Shown here piece by piece: positions 33,027 to 42,043 of a stretch of 61,578 nt of DNA. The notes beneath the pieces were generated by a model. The model was not told the origin of the DNA. It saw only the letters and a program-made list of their open reading frames with translations, and did no database searches. The stretch covers positions 1-61,578 of the forward strand of contig NZ_LZLY01000131.1 of NCBI RefSeq assembly GCF_001673535.1, given 5' to 3'. Source of the stretch: Mycobacterium sp. 1081908.1. GTDB lineage: Bacteria > Actinomycetota > Actinomycetes > Mycobacteriales > Mycobacteriaceae. The number at the start of each line of letters is the position of its first letter. Position 1 is the stretch's first letter. A program made the position numbers and the translations under genes.

Positions 33027-35006
33027 ATGGTCACTCGAGTGCTGGTCGCCAACCGGGGCGAGATCGCCCGCCGGGTGTTCGCCACCTGCCGTCGGCTCGG
33101 TCTCGGCACCGTCGCCGTCTACACCGACCCCGACGCCGCCTCGCCGCACGTCGCCGAGGCCGACGCCCGGGTGCGGCTGCCCAAGACCAACGACTATCTG
33201 AACGCCGAGGCGATCGTCGCCGCGGCCCGCGCCGCCGGCGCCGACGCCGTGCACCCCGGCTACGGATTCCTCTCGGAGAATGCCGAATTCGCCGCCGCCG
33301 TGCAGGGCGCGGGCCTGACCTGGGTGGGGCCCCCGGTGGACGCGGTGCGCGCGATGGGCTCCAAGATCGAGTCCAAGAAACTGATGGCCGCCGCGGGCGT
33401 TCCGGTGCTCGACGAGCTGGACCCCGACACGGTCACGGAGGCCCAGCTGCCGGTGCTGGTCAAGGCCTCGGCGGGCGGCGGCGGCCGCGGCATGCGGGTG
33501 GTGCGCGAATTGTCCGCTCTGGCGGGCGAAGTCGAGGCGGCGCGGCGCGAGGCGGCCTCGGCGTTCGGCGACCCGACGGTGTTCTGCGAGCGCTACCTGC
33601 CCACCGGGCACCACGTCGAGGTCCAGGTCCTCGCCGACGCCCACGGCACCGTGTGGGCCGTCGGGGAAAGGGAATGCTCGATTCAGCGCCGCCACCAGAA
33701 GATCATCGAGGAGGCGCCCTCGCCGCTGGTCGAGCGCACGCCGGGCATGCGGGCCAAGCTGTTCGACGCGGCCCGGCTGGCCGCGGGCGCGATCGGCTAC
33801 ACCGGCGCCGGCACGGTCGAATTCCTCGCCGACGACGACGGCGAGTTCTACTTCCTGGAGATGAACACCCGGCTGCAGGTCGAGCACCCGGTCACCGAGG
33901 AGACCACCGGGCTGGACCTGGTCGAGCTGCAGCTGCACGTCGCCGCCGGCGGCCGGCTCGACACCGAACCGCCCACCGCCCAGGGGTATTCGATCGAGGC
34001 CCGGCTCTACGCCGAGGACCCCGCGCACGGCTGGCAGCCGCAGGCCGGCCCGGTGCACGCGATCGAGGTGCCGGCGGTCCGGGCCGAGTTCGGCTCGCTG
34101 GGGCACCGGACCGGGATCCGGCTGGACTCCGGGATCGTGGACGGATCGGTGGTGTCGATCCACTACGACCCGATGCTCGCCAAGGTCATCTCCTACGCCC
34201 CGACGCGGCGGCAATCCGCGCTGGTGCTCGCCGACGCGCTGGCGCGCGCCCGCCTGCACGGCGTGCGCACCAACCGCGAACTGCTGGTGAACGTGCTGCG
34301 TCACCCGGCGTTCCTCGACGGCGCCACCGACACCGCGTTTTTCGACACGCACGGCCTGAACGAACTGTCCGCACCGCTGGCCGACGACGCCGTCATCCGG
34401 CTGTCCGCCGTCGCCGCCGCCCTCGCCGACGCCGCCGACAACCGCGCCAGCGCCACCGCGCTCGGCTCTCTGCCCAGCGGCTGGCGCAACCTGGCGTCGG
34501 GCTATCAGGTCAAGACCTACCGCGACGACGGCGACACCGAGCACCGGGTCGAATACCGGTTCACCAGAACGGGATTGACACTTCCCGACCACCCGACCGT
34601 GCGGCTGGTCCGCGCCGCGGCGGATCGGGTCGTCCTCGCCGACGACGGGGTGGAACTCACCTTCGCGGTGCGGCGGTACGGCCCCGACGTCTACGTCGAT
34701 TCGGCGCGCGGTCCCGTCCACCTGGTCGCGCTGCCGCGCTTCCCGGAGCCGGGCTCGACCGTCGAAAAGGGGTCCCTGGTGGCGCCCATGCCCGGCAACG
34801 TCATTCGCGTCGGCGCCGCCGTCGGCGACACCGTCACACTCGGCCAGCCGCTGATCTGGCTGGAGGCGATGAAGATGGAACACACCATCACCGCGCCGTC
34901 GGACGGCGTGCTCGCCGAGCTCAACGTCACCACCGGTCAGCAAGTCGAAGTGGGCGCCGTCCTGGCAAGAGTGGAAGCGCCCGAAGCAGAAGGAGATTCA
35001 CAGTGA
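33027..35006 (+). CDS. accA2: Acyl-CoA carboxylase biotin-carboxylase (alpha) subunit AccA2
   Basis: This 659-residue protein has a biotin carboxylase domain (RVLVANRGEIARRVF, VHPGYGFLSENAEFA, the ATP-grasp loop KASAGGGGRGMRVV and FLEMNTRLQVEHPVTEET) followed by a linker. A C-terminal biotinyl domain carries the attachment Lys in LEAMKMEHTI (about residue 618). It carboxylates biotin with bicarbonate and ATP for AccD2. I chose ATG 33027 (VTRVLVANRG). The GTGA at the end overlaps the fadE12 start by 4 bp. Confidence 0.95.
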   Translation: MVTRVLVANRGEIARRVFATCRRLGLGTVAVYTDPDAASPHVAEADARVRLPKTNDYLNAEAIVAAARAAGADAVHPGYGFLSENAEFAAAVQGAGLTWVGPPVDAVRAMGSKIESKKLMAAAGVPVLDELDPDTVTEAQLPVLVKASAGGGGRGMRVVRELSALAGEVEAARREAASAFGDPTVFCERYLPTGHHVEVQVLADAHGTVWAVGERECSIQRRHQKIIEEAPSPLVERTPGMRAKLFDAARLAAGAIGYTGAGTVEFLADDDGEFYFLEMNTRLQVEHPVTEETTGLDLVELQLHVAAGGRLDTEPPTAQGYSIEARLYAEDPAHGWQPQAGPVHAIEVPAVRAEFGSLGHRTGIRLDSGIVDGSVVSIHYDPMLAKVISYAPTRRQSALVLADALARARLHGVRTNRELLVNVLRHPAFLDGATDTAFFDTHGLNELSAPLADDAVIRLSAVAAALADAADNRASATALGSLPSGWRNLASGYQVKTYRDDGDTEHRVEYRFTRTGLTLPDHPTVRLVRAAADRVVLADDGVELTFAVRRYGPDVYVDSARGPVHLVALPRFPEPGSTVEKGSLVAPMPGNVIRVGAAVGDTVTLGQPLIWLEAMKMEHTITAPSDGVLAELNVTTGQQVEVGAVLARVEAPEAEGDSQ

Positions 35007-36169
35007 CCGACAGCAGCTTCATCGAAAACGAGGAGCGCCGGGCGCTGCGCAAGGCGGTGTCCGAGTGGGCGTCCAACTACGGCGCCGAGTACTACCTGGA
35101 GAAGGCCCGCGCACACGAACACACCAACGAATTGTGGGCCGAGGCGGGCAAGTTGGGCTTCCTCGGGGTGAACCTGCCCGAGGAGTACGGCGGTGGCGGC
35201 GCCGGAATGTACGAGCTGTCGCTGGTGATGGAGGAGATGGCGGCCGCCGGCAGCGCACTGCTGCTGATGGTGGTGTCACCCGCCATCAACGGCACCATCA
35301 TCAGCAAGTTCGGCACCGAGGAGCAGAAGAAGCGCTGGATCCCCTCCATCGCCGACGGCTCCCTGACGATGGCTTTCGCGATCACCGAGCCCGATGCCGG
35401 CTCCAACTCGCACAAGATCACCACGACCGCGCGCCGCGACGGCGGCGACTGGATCCTCAAGGGCCAGAAGGTTTTCATCTCCGGGATCGACCAGGCGCAG
35501 GCGGTGCTGATGGTGGCCCGCAGCGAGGAGGCCAAGACCGGCAAGCTGCGCCCGGCGCTGTTCGTGGTGCCGACCGACGCGCCGGGTTTCACCTACACCC
35601 CGATCGAGATGGAGCTGATCAGCCCCGAGCGGCAATTCCAGGTCTTCCTCGACGACGTCCGGCTGCCCGGCGATGCGCTCGTCGGGGCCCAAGACGCCGC
35701 CATCGCACAGCTTTTCGCCGGCCTGAACCCCGAGCGCATCATGGGCGCGGCCAGCTCGGTGGGCATGGGCCGGTTCGCGCTGAGCAAGGCCGTCGACTAC
35801 GTCAAGACGCGACAGGTCTGGTCCACGCCGATCGGGGCGCACCAGGGCCTGTCACATCCGTTGGCGCAGTGCCACATTGAGGTCGAACTCGCCAAGCTGA
35901 TGATGCAGAAGGCCGCGACGCTCTACGACAGCGGCGACGACGCGGGCGCGGCCGAGGCCGCCAACATGGCCAAGTATGCCGCGGCCGAGGCGGCCACGCG
36001 CTCGGTCGACCAGGCCGTGCAGTCGATGGGCGGCAACGGCTTGACGAAGGAGTACGGGGTGGCGGCGATGCTCGCCTCGGCGCGGCTCGGACGGATCGCC
36101 CCGATCAGCCGCGAGATGGTGCTGAACTTCGTCGCGCAGACGTCGCTGGGCCTGCCCCGAAGCTACTGA
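35003..36169 (+). CDS. fadE12: Acyl-CoA dehydrogenase FadE12
   Basis: This is the second acyl-CoA dehydrogenase of the operon, 388 residues from GTG 35003. Motifs include FAITEPDAGSNSHKITTTA (FAD loop), GQKVFISGIDQA, ERIMGAASSVGMG and MGGNGLTKEYGVAAML. It differs clearly in sequence from FadE13, so the two probably act on different intermediates or tissues of the same pathway. It has GTGA overlap with accA2 and a one-base overlap (TGATG) with echA7. Confidence 0.92.
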   Translation: MTDSSFIENEERRALRKAVSEWASNYGAEYYLEKARAHEHTNELWAEAGKLGFLGVNLPEEYGGGGAGMYELSLVMEEMAAAGSALLLMVVSPAINGTIISKFGTEEQKKRWIPSIADGSLTMAFAITEPDAGSNSHKITTTARRDGGDWILKGQKVFISGIDQAQAVLMVARSEEAKTGKLRPALFVVPTDAPGFTYTPIEMELISPERQFQVFLDDVRLPGDALVGAQDAAIAQLFAGLNPERIMGAASSVGMGRFALSKAVDYVKTRQVWSTPIGAHQGLSHPLAQCHIEVELAKLMMQKAATLYDSGDDAGAAEAANMAKYAAAEAATRSVDQAVQSMGGNGLTKEYGVAAMLASARLGRIAPISREMVLNFVAQTSLGLPRSY

Positions 36170-36951
36170 TGGACACGCTGGTCGAATACGCCGGTCCTGC
36201 CGATAGCGGCGGCCCGGTCGCGCGCCTGACGCTGAACTCGCCCCACAACCGCAACGCGCTGTCGACCGCGCTCGTCGAGCAGTTGCACCAGGGCCTGCGC
36301 GACGCCGCGGACGACCCGGCCGTGCGCGCGGTGGTGTTGGGGCATACCGGCAACACCTTTTGCGCCGGCGCCGACCTCGGTGAGGCGGGCGGCGGTGACC
36401 CGTTCGACATGGCCGTCGCGCGGGCGCGCGAAATGACCGCACTGTTGCGCGCCATCGTCTCCTCGCCGCTGCCGGTGATCGCCGCCGTCGACGGACACGT
36501 CCGCGCCGGCGGGTTCGGTTTGGTCGGCGCCTGCGACATCGCGATAGCCGGACCGCGCAGCACCTTCGCGCTGACCGAGGCCCGGATCGGTGTCGCGCCG
36601 GCGATCATTTCGCTGACGCTGCTGCCGAAGATGTCGGCGCGCGCCGCGGCGCGCTACTACCTGACCGGCGAGACGTTCGACGCGGCGGTGGCCGCCGAGA
36701 TCGGACTCGTCACGATGGCGGCCGAAGACGTGGACGCCGCGGTGGCGAAGGTCGTCGCCGACGTGAGCCGCGGGTCGCCGCAGGGGCTTGCGGCGTCGAA
36801 GGCGCTGACCACCGCCGCCGTGCTGGAGGGCTTCGACCGCGACGCCGAACGGCTCACCGAGGAATCGGCCCGGCTGTTCGTATCCGACGAAGCCCGCGAA
36901 GGCATGCTGGCGTTCCTGCAGAAGCGCCCGCCCAGTTGGGCAAACGTCTAA
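36169..36951 (+). CDS. echA7: Enoyl-CoA hydratase/isomerase family EchA7
   Basis: This 260-residue crotonase has oxyanion-hole segments TFCAGADLGEAG and DGHVRAGGFGLVGACDIAIAG. It hydrates or isomerises enoyl-CoA. In this operon it would follow carboxylation, as the isohexenylglutaconyl-CoA hydratase (AtuE) or methylglutaconyl-CoA hydratase (LiuC) does. No HMG-CoA lyase gene is present, so the pathway is incomplete locally. It is the last gene of the operon. Confidence 0.92.
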   Translation: MDTLVEYAGPADSGGPVARLTLNSPHNRNALSTALVEQLHQGLRDAADDPAVRAVVLGHTGNTFCAGADLGEAGGGDPFDMAVARAREMTALLRAIVSSPLPVIAAVDGHVRAGGFGLVGACDIAIAGPRSTFALTEARIGVAPAIISLTLLPKMSARAAARYYLTGETFDAAVAAEIGLVTMAAEDVDAAVAKVVADVSRGSPQGLAASKALTTAAVLEGFDRDAERLTEESARLFVSDEAREGMLAFLQKRPPSWANV

Positions 36952-37065
36952 CGGGGCCGCGCGACCTGCGGAAAAGGCCCCCTGCCAGGGCTTCGACCTG
37001 GGAAGAACGTTGCAGTTTAGCCAACCCCCTTGCAGCAAAACTTCTACGTCGTACGCTCGTGGATG

Positions 37066-37674
37066 ATGAGCAACTCAGCGCAGCGCGATGCCGGCGAGAC
37101 GGAGGCCGCGCGCGACGTACCGTCCCGCGCGGCCGACACGGACCGCATCCAGGTCGCGCAGTTGCTCGCGTATGCGGCCGAGCAGGGCCGCCTGCAGATG
37201 AAGGACTACGAAGACCGACTGACGAAGGCCTACGCCGCGACAACCTACGAGGAGCTCGACGAGCTCCGGGCCGACCTGCCGGGCGCGATGCTGAGCCCGC
37301 GCAGGGGCGGCAAGCCCAACCCGGCGCCGTCGACCCTGCTGCTGGCGTTGATGAGCAATTTCGAGCGGCGCGGTCGGTGGAACGTCCCGAAGAAGCTCAC
37401 CACCTTCACATTCTGGGGCACCGGGGTGGTGGATCTGCGTTACGCCGACTTCACCTCCACCGAAGTCGACATCCACGCGATCTCGATCATGGGCGCGCAG
37501 AACATCCTGCTGCCACCCGAAGTCAACGTGGAGATCCACGGCCGCGCCGTGATGGGCGGCTTCGACAACGCGGTGCTGGGTCAGGGCACGCCCGGCGCGC
37601 CCAAGGTGAAGATCCGCGGCTTTTCGCTCTGGGGTGGGGTGGGCGTAAAGCGTAAGGCCCGCCGGCCCCGATAG
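37066..37674 (+). CDS. DUF1707 / LiaF-like C-terminal protein (Rv0966c homologue)
   Basis: This 202-residue protein is cytosolic or peripheral. The N-terminal DUF1707 region carries RIQVAQLLAYAAEQGRLQMKDYEDRL and AYAATTYEELDELRADLP. The C-terminal half resembles the LiaF-like DUF2154 fold (FWGTGVVDLRYADF, SIMGAQNILLPPEVNVEIHGRAVMGGF and GFSLWGGVGVK). The ATG at 37066 is preceded by a directly adjacent ATG at 37063, and I prefer 37066 because MSNSAQRD matches remembered homologues. Function is unknown. In M. tuberculosis it sits beside csoR-ctpV, which is absent here. Confidence 0.85.
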   Translation: MSNSAQRDAGETEAARDVPSRAADTDRIQVAQLLAYAAEQGRLQMKDYEDRLTKAYAATTYEELDELRADLPGAMLSPRRGGKPNPAPSTLLLALMSNFERRGRWNVPKKLTTFTFWGTGVVDLRYADFTSTEVDIHAISIMGAQNILLPPEVNVEIHGRAVMGGFDNAVLGQGTPGAPKVKIRGFSLWGGVGVKRKARRPR

Positions 37675-37678
37675 CACC

Positions 37679-37707
37679 TCAGACGCCTTGTGCCGCAAGC
37701 GCTCTGA
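37679..37707. terminator. Weak hairpin between convergent genes
   Basis: TCAGA...TCTGA (37679-37683 and 37703-37707) encloses CTTG-tgccg-CAAG, giving 5 and 4 base pairs separated by a 3x3 internal loop, in the 39-bp gap between the DUF1707 gene and the aldo-keto reductase gene. There is no T-tract. It may be a bidirectional terminator, but the support is limited to the fold and position. Confidence 0.35.
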
Positions 37708-37713
37708 CCGTCG

Positions 37714-38562
37714 CTAGCCGGGAATGTAATCGAACTTGTCCGGGTTGGGGCCCCTCCTGCCCGATTCCCCCTTGTCCAGCGCCGAGATCGCATCCATGTC
37801 GGATCCGTCCAGATCGAAGTCGAACAGCTCGAAGTTCTGCCTGATCCGTTCCGGCGTAACGGATTTGGGGAAGACGATGTCGCCGCGCTGAACGTGCCAG
37901 CGCAGCACCACCTGCGCCGGCGACTTGCCGCGCGCGTCGGCGATACGGTTGATCACCGAATCGCCGAGCACCTTGCCCTGGGCGATCGGCGACCACGCCT
38001 CGGTGACGATGCCGTGATCGCGCCCGTAGGCGCGGACCTGCTCGTTGGTGAAGTACGGATGAACCTCGATCTGGTTGACCGACGGAACCGTTTCGGTCTC
38101 CGCGGCGAGGCGCTCCAGGTGTGGGACCTGGAAATTCGAGACGCCGATGCTGCGCGCGCGGCCGTCGTTGGCGAACTCTTCGAGGACTTTCCAGGTTGAG
38201 ACGAAGTCCCCTCCGTAGAGCGTGGGCAGCGGCCAGTGAATGAGGAACAGGTCGACGTAGTCGGAGTCCAGGGCTTCCAGCGTTTTGTCGAACGCGCGGC
38301 GCGCATCGTCGGGCTTGTGGAAGCCGTTGTTGAGCTTGCTGGTGATGAAAACCTCGGCGCGGTCCAGGCCGGCGTCGCGGATGCCTTGACCCACTTCCCT
38401 TTCGTTCCCATACATTTCCGCGGTGTCGATGTGCCGATACCCGATGTCGAGCGCGCGCCTGACGGCCGCGGCCGTCTCGTCCGGCTTGATCTGGAACACG
38501 CCGAAACCCAGCTGCGGGATGCTCACACCGTCGTTCAGTTCGATCGTTGGGACCTTGCTCAT
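37714..38562 (-). CDS. Aldo/keto reductase
   Basis: This 282-residue NADPH-dependent AKR has the catalytic tetrad at Asp46, Tyr51, Lys76 and His109 (HIDTAEMYGNE, FITSKLNN, FLIHWPLP), with the NADP-binding end FPKSVTPERIRQN near the C-terminus. It is of the 2,5-diketo-gluconate reductase-like group, with substrate unknown. The start is ATG 38562 with a very strong ribosome site (AAGGAGGAGAT) upstream. It is monocistronic between the DUF1707 gene and the VWA gene. Confidence 0.93.
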   Translation of the reverse strand: MSKVPTIELNDGVSIPQLGFGVFQIKPDETAAAVRRALDIGYRHIDTAEMYGNEREVGQGIRDAGLDRAEVFITSKLNNGFHKPDDARRAFDKTLEALDSDYVDLFLIHWPLPTLYGGDFVSTWKVLEEFANDGRARSIGVSNFQVPHLERLAAETETVPSVNQIEVHPYFTNEQVRAYGRDHGIVTEAWSPIAQGKVLGDSVINRIADARGKSPAQVVLRWHVQRGDIVFPKSVTPERIRQNFELFDFDLDGSDMDAISALDKGESGRRGPNPDKFDYIPG

Positions 38563-38622
38563 GCATCTCCTCCTTCGTCGCCCCATAACCTGGTCGAGGG
38601 AGCGTCTATTCCGCCGTGGGAA

Positions 38623-40614
38623 TCAGCGACGGCGGCGCGAGCGCAGGTAGTCGCCCACCACGGCGGCACCCAGGCCGTCGAGGTCGGGCACCACGACGCG
38701 GCCCTCGACGCGCCGCGCGACCTGGTCGATGAACCGTGCCAACCCCGGGTCGTCGCCCAGCCGGAAGATCGTCACCTGCGCGCCGAGCCTTGCCATGTCA
38801 TCGAATCCGCGCACGGTGTGGGCGATGGTCCGCGGATGCGGCGGGTAGTCAAAAAACACCGCCGAACCGTCGCCGTCGAAGTCCTCCAGGTGAGCGGTCG
38901 GCTCACCGTCGGTCACCACCAGCACGACGGGCTGCGCGTTGGGGTGCCGGCGCAGGTGTCGACCCGCCAGCGCCAGCGCGTGATGCAAGTTGGTGCCCTG
39001 CTCGTAGACGCCCTCCAGGCCGGTCAGCTCGGCGGCCGTCACCGTCCGGGCGTACCGGCCAAAGGCGATGATCTGCAAGGCGTCCGAGCGAAAACGCGTG
39101 CACACCAGGTGATTGAGCGCGAGCGCCGTCTGCTTCATCGGCAGCCAGCGATTCTCCATCACCATCGAAAACGACGTGTCGACCAACAGCGCCACTGCGG
39201 CCTGCGTGCGGGTTTCGGTCTCGGAGACCTCGACGTCGTCGACCGTGATCCGCAGCGAAACGCCCGCGCCGTCCGGGCCGCTCATCGTCGCCGTTCCCGC
39301 CCGCCGCAGCACCGCGTTGGTCAGCGTGCGGGGAATGTTCCACGGCTCGGTGTCACCGAATTGCCAGGGCCGCGTCGCGCCGGTCAACTCGCCGGCGGCG
39401 CCCGCGCGCCGATGATCGCGCTCGCCGTTGCGGCCCGAAAGTTGTTGCGCGACATCGCGCAACGCCGTCTCGCCGAGCCGGCGCATCGCCTTGGGCGAGA
39501 GCCGCCACTGGCCGTCGGAACCACGGTCCAGGAAGCCCTGGTTGACCAGGGCCCGTTCCAATTCGGCCAGGGTGCGCGCATCGATGGCCGCCTCGTCGCC
39601 GAGCTGGCGGGCCAGCGCGTCCAGATCGACGTCATCCATGGTGGCGCCCGGGTAACTCTGCGACAGCTGCTCGGCCAGCTGCTCCAGCTCGGCGATGTCC
39701 GAGATCGCCTGGGTGCCTTCGCCCATGCCGAACGGGTTATCGCCGGAGAACTGCTCGGAGCCGGTCCAGTCCTCGCCCGGCCGCGCCGCCTGCAGGTGGG
39801 CATCGAGCCGGCCCAACGCCTCCATCAACGCCGGAGACCCGAATGCCTGCTGCGCCAACGCATCCAGCTCGGCGCGCTGGTCGGGGCTCAGGCTGTTGCG
39901 GAACCGCTGCGCCGCGGCGGCGCGCTTGGCCAGCGAGTCCAGCAGCTCGTCGACGTTGCGCGGGTTCTCCGGGAAGAACTCGCCGTGCTTGTCCATGAAG
40001 TCTTCGAAGTCCTGCTGGGTGTCCTGGCCCTTGGCGTGCTTGTCCAGCAGCTCGTTCAGGTCATCCAACATCTCGTTGACGCGCTGGCGATCCTCGTCGG
40101 TGGCTCCCTCGAGGGCCTGCTTCATCCCCGCGAAGCGCTGGTCCAGCAGCTCGCGTCCGAGCAAATCCTTGATCTGCTCGTACTTTTGGCGGGCCTCGCC
40201 GCTGCGCCAGTCGTAGTCGGACAGCTCCTGGACGGCTTTGGCCGGTGACGCCGGCAGCGCGTCCAGCTGCAGCTCGCCGAAGCGGGCGTCGTCGTCCAGC
40301 GCGCGGGCCAGCTCCTTGCGCTCGGCCAGCACCGCCTCGTCGAGCAGCTTCTTGATCTCCTGCAGGGTGCCGTCCAAGTTGTTGCGGCGCAACAGATCCC
40401 GTCGGCGCTTGTTCGCCTCGGCCGCCAGCCGGTCGGCGCCGGGCATGTTCTTGGTGCCGCGGCGCAGCAACTCCGACAGCGCGCGCCGCGGTGACGTGCC
40501 GGCCATCACGTCCTGGCCGATCTGTTCGAGCGCCTCGCGCAGATCCACCGGCGGCGCCAGCGGGTCGGGCCCGCCGGTGTAGGCCGAGTATCGCGACGAA
40601 TGCCCTCTAGCCAT
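38623..40614 (-). CDS. VWA-domain protein of a chelatase-like pair (Rv0959 homologue)
   Basis: This 663-residue protein has a long helical, Glu/Asp/Arg-rich N-terminal part (about 1-400) followed by a von Willebrand A domain. The MIDAS motif is ALLVDTSFSM (DxSxS), the Thr loop is QGTNLHH, and the third position is VVTDGEPT. It is paired with the AAA ATPase gene upstream (its ATG overlaps the ATPase stop by 8 bp), as in MoxR/CoxD/chelatase VWA systems. These act as metal-insertion or folding chaperones. The client is not known here. Confidence 0.9.
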   Translation of the reverse strand: MARGHSSRYSAYTGGPDPLAPPVDLREALEQIGQDVMAGTSPRRALSELLRRGTKNMPGADRLAAEANKRRRDLLRRNNLDGTLQEIKKLLDEAVLAERKELARALDDDARFGELQLDALPASPAKAVQELSDYDWRSGEARQKYEQIKDLLGRELLDQRFAGMKQALEGATDEDRQRVNEMLDDLNELLDKHAKGQDTQQDFEDFMDKHGEFFPENPRNVDELLDSLAKRAAAAQRFRNSLSPDQRAELDALAQQAFGSPALMEALGRLDAHLQAARPGEDWTGSEQFSGDNPFGMGEGTQAISDIAELEQLAEQLSQSYPGATMDDVDLDALARQLGDEAAIDARTLAELERALVNQGFLDRGSDGQWRLSPKAMRRLGETALRDVAQQLSGRNGERDHRRAGAAGELTGATRPWQFGDTEPWNIPRTLTNAVLRRAGTATMSGPDGAGVSLRITVDDVEVSETETRTQAAVALLVDTSFSMVMENRWLPMKQTALALNHLVCTRFRSDALQIIAFGRYARTVTAAELTGLEGVYEQGTNLHHALALAGRHLRRHPNAQPVVLVVTDGEPTAHLEDFDGDGSAVFFDYPPHPRTIAHTVRGFDDMARLGAQVTIFRLGDDPGLARFIDQVARRVEGRVVVPDLDGLGAAVVGDYLRSRRRR

Positions 40615-42001
40615 AGACGGTTTGGCCCTCCCCGGACACCTTGTCGATCCGCTTGGCCAGATACAACGCCTCGAGCGCCAATTCCAATGCCGCCGCGCGC
40701 TCGCCTTCGGATTCGGCGTGCAGCTTGGCCGCGATCTTGTCCACGACGGGCAGGTTGGGCACGGCCGCCAGCACGTCCTTGGCCGACACCCGCTCTCCCG
40801 TGGTGACAGCGGAACCACCCTCGACCGCGGCCACCAACGCGCCGACGTCGATGCCGCCCAGCACCCGGGCCGCGGTGTCGGCGGTCGCGCGGCGCAACAG
40901 GTGCTCCAGCACGGCCTGTTCGCGGCCCTCCTCACCGGATTCGAATTCCAGCTTGCCGCGCAGCACGTCGATGACCGTGCCCAGGTCGACCACCCGGGCC
41001 ACCGGGTCGGTCTCCCCCAACACCGCGCCGCGGTGCCGGGCGGCGGCCGCGACGGTCTCGGCCGCCGCGATCGCGAACCGCGCCGACACCCCGGACCGCT
41101 GGTCGATCGAGTTGGACTCGCGCAGGTACCGGGCGAACCGCGCCATCACCTGCATCAGGTAGTCGGGCACCTGCGCCGAGAGGTGCGCCTCCTGAACGAT
41201 CACGCCTACCTCGGCCTCCAGCTCCAGCGGGTAGTGCGTGCGGATCTCGGCGCCGAACCGGTCCTTGAGCGGGGTGATGATGCGGCCGCGGTTGGTGTAG
41301 TCCTCCGGGTTGGCGCTGGCGACCACCAGTACGTCCAGCGGCAGGCGCAGCGTGTAGCCGCGGACCTGGATGTCGCGCTCCTCCATGACGTTGAGCATGG
41401 ACACCTGGATGCGTTCGGCCAGGTCGGGCAGCTCGTTGACCGCGACGATGCCGCGGTGCGCGCGCGGGATCAGCCCGTAGGCGATGGTCTCGGGGTCACC
41501 GAGGCTGCGGCCCTCGGCGACCTTGATCGGGTCGATGTCACCGACGAGGTCGGCGACGCTGGTGTCCGGCGTGGCCAGCTTCTCGGTGTAGCGCTCGCTG
41601 CGGTGCTTCCACGCCACGGGCAGGTCGTCGCCGAGGGTCGCGGCCCGCCGGATCGACTCCGGCGTGATCGGCCGGTAGGGGTGCTCGCCCAGCTCGGCCC
41701 CGTCGATCACGGGTGTCCACTCGTCGAGCATCCCGACCAGGGCCCGCAGCAGCCGGGTCTTGCCCTGGCCGCGCTCGCCCAGCAGCACGAAGTCGTGGCC
41801 GGCGATCAGCGCGCGCTCCAACTGAGGCAACACGGTGTCGTCGAAGCCCAGGATGCCCGGCCAGACCGCTTCACCATCTGCGCCTTCGGCGAGACGCGTC
41901 AGCAGGTTTTCGCGGATTTCCTGTTTGACTCCCCGTTCGCGGTGGCCGGCGGCGCGCAGTTCGCCGACCGTGCGGGGCAGGTTGCTCGGTGATTGCACCA
42001 C
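40607..42001 (-). CDS. MoxR/Mg-chelatase-type AAA ATPase (Rv0958 homologue)
   Basis: This 464-residue AAA+ protein has Walker A GERGQGKTR (residues about 75-83) and a Walker B-like IVAVNELPDLAERIQ with sensor LVVASANPEDYTNRGRIITPLKDRF. The combination with a VWA gene defines chelatase-like chaperone pairs. The name magnesium chelatase is inherited and no bacteriochlorophyll pathway is expected. The start could be GTG 42001 or the GTG directly after it. It is divergent from nothing immediate, with purH ending 43 bp upstream. Confidence 0.9.
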   Translation of the reverse strand: MVQSPSNLPRTVGELRAAGHRERGVKQEIRENLLTRLAEGADGEAVWPGILGFDDTVLPQLERALIAGHDFVLLGERGQGKTRLLRALVGMLDEWTPVIDGAELGEHPYRPITPESIRRAATLGDDLPVAWKHRSERYTEKLATPDTSVADLVGDIDPIKVAEGRSLGDPETIAYGLIPRAHRGIVAVNELPDLAERIQVSMLNVMEERDIQVRGYTLRLPLDVLVVASANPEDYTNRGRIITPLKDRFGAEIRTHYPLELEAEVGVIVQEAHLSAQVPDYLMQVMARFARYLRESNSIDQRSGVSARFAIAAAETVAAAARHRGAVLGETDPVARVVDLGTVIDVLRGKLEFESGEEGREQAVLEHLLRRATADTAARVLGGIDVGALVAAVEGGSAVTTGERVSAKDVLAAVPNLPVVDKIAAKLHAESEGERAAALELALEALYLAKRIDKVSGEGQTVYG

Positions 42002-42043
42002 TCCACGCTACGCGTAACGCCCCGCGCCCACGCGGTAAGTGTT

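Noticed and set aside
38236..40248. A 670-codon plus-strand frame opposite the VWA gene
   Set aside because: Antisense to a coherent VWA-domain gene, with Arg/Val/Gln-rich filler.
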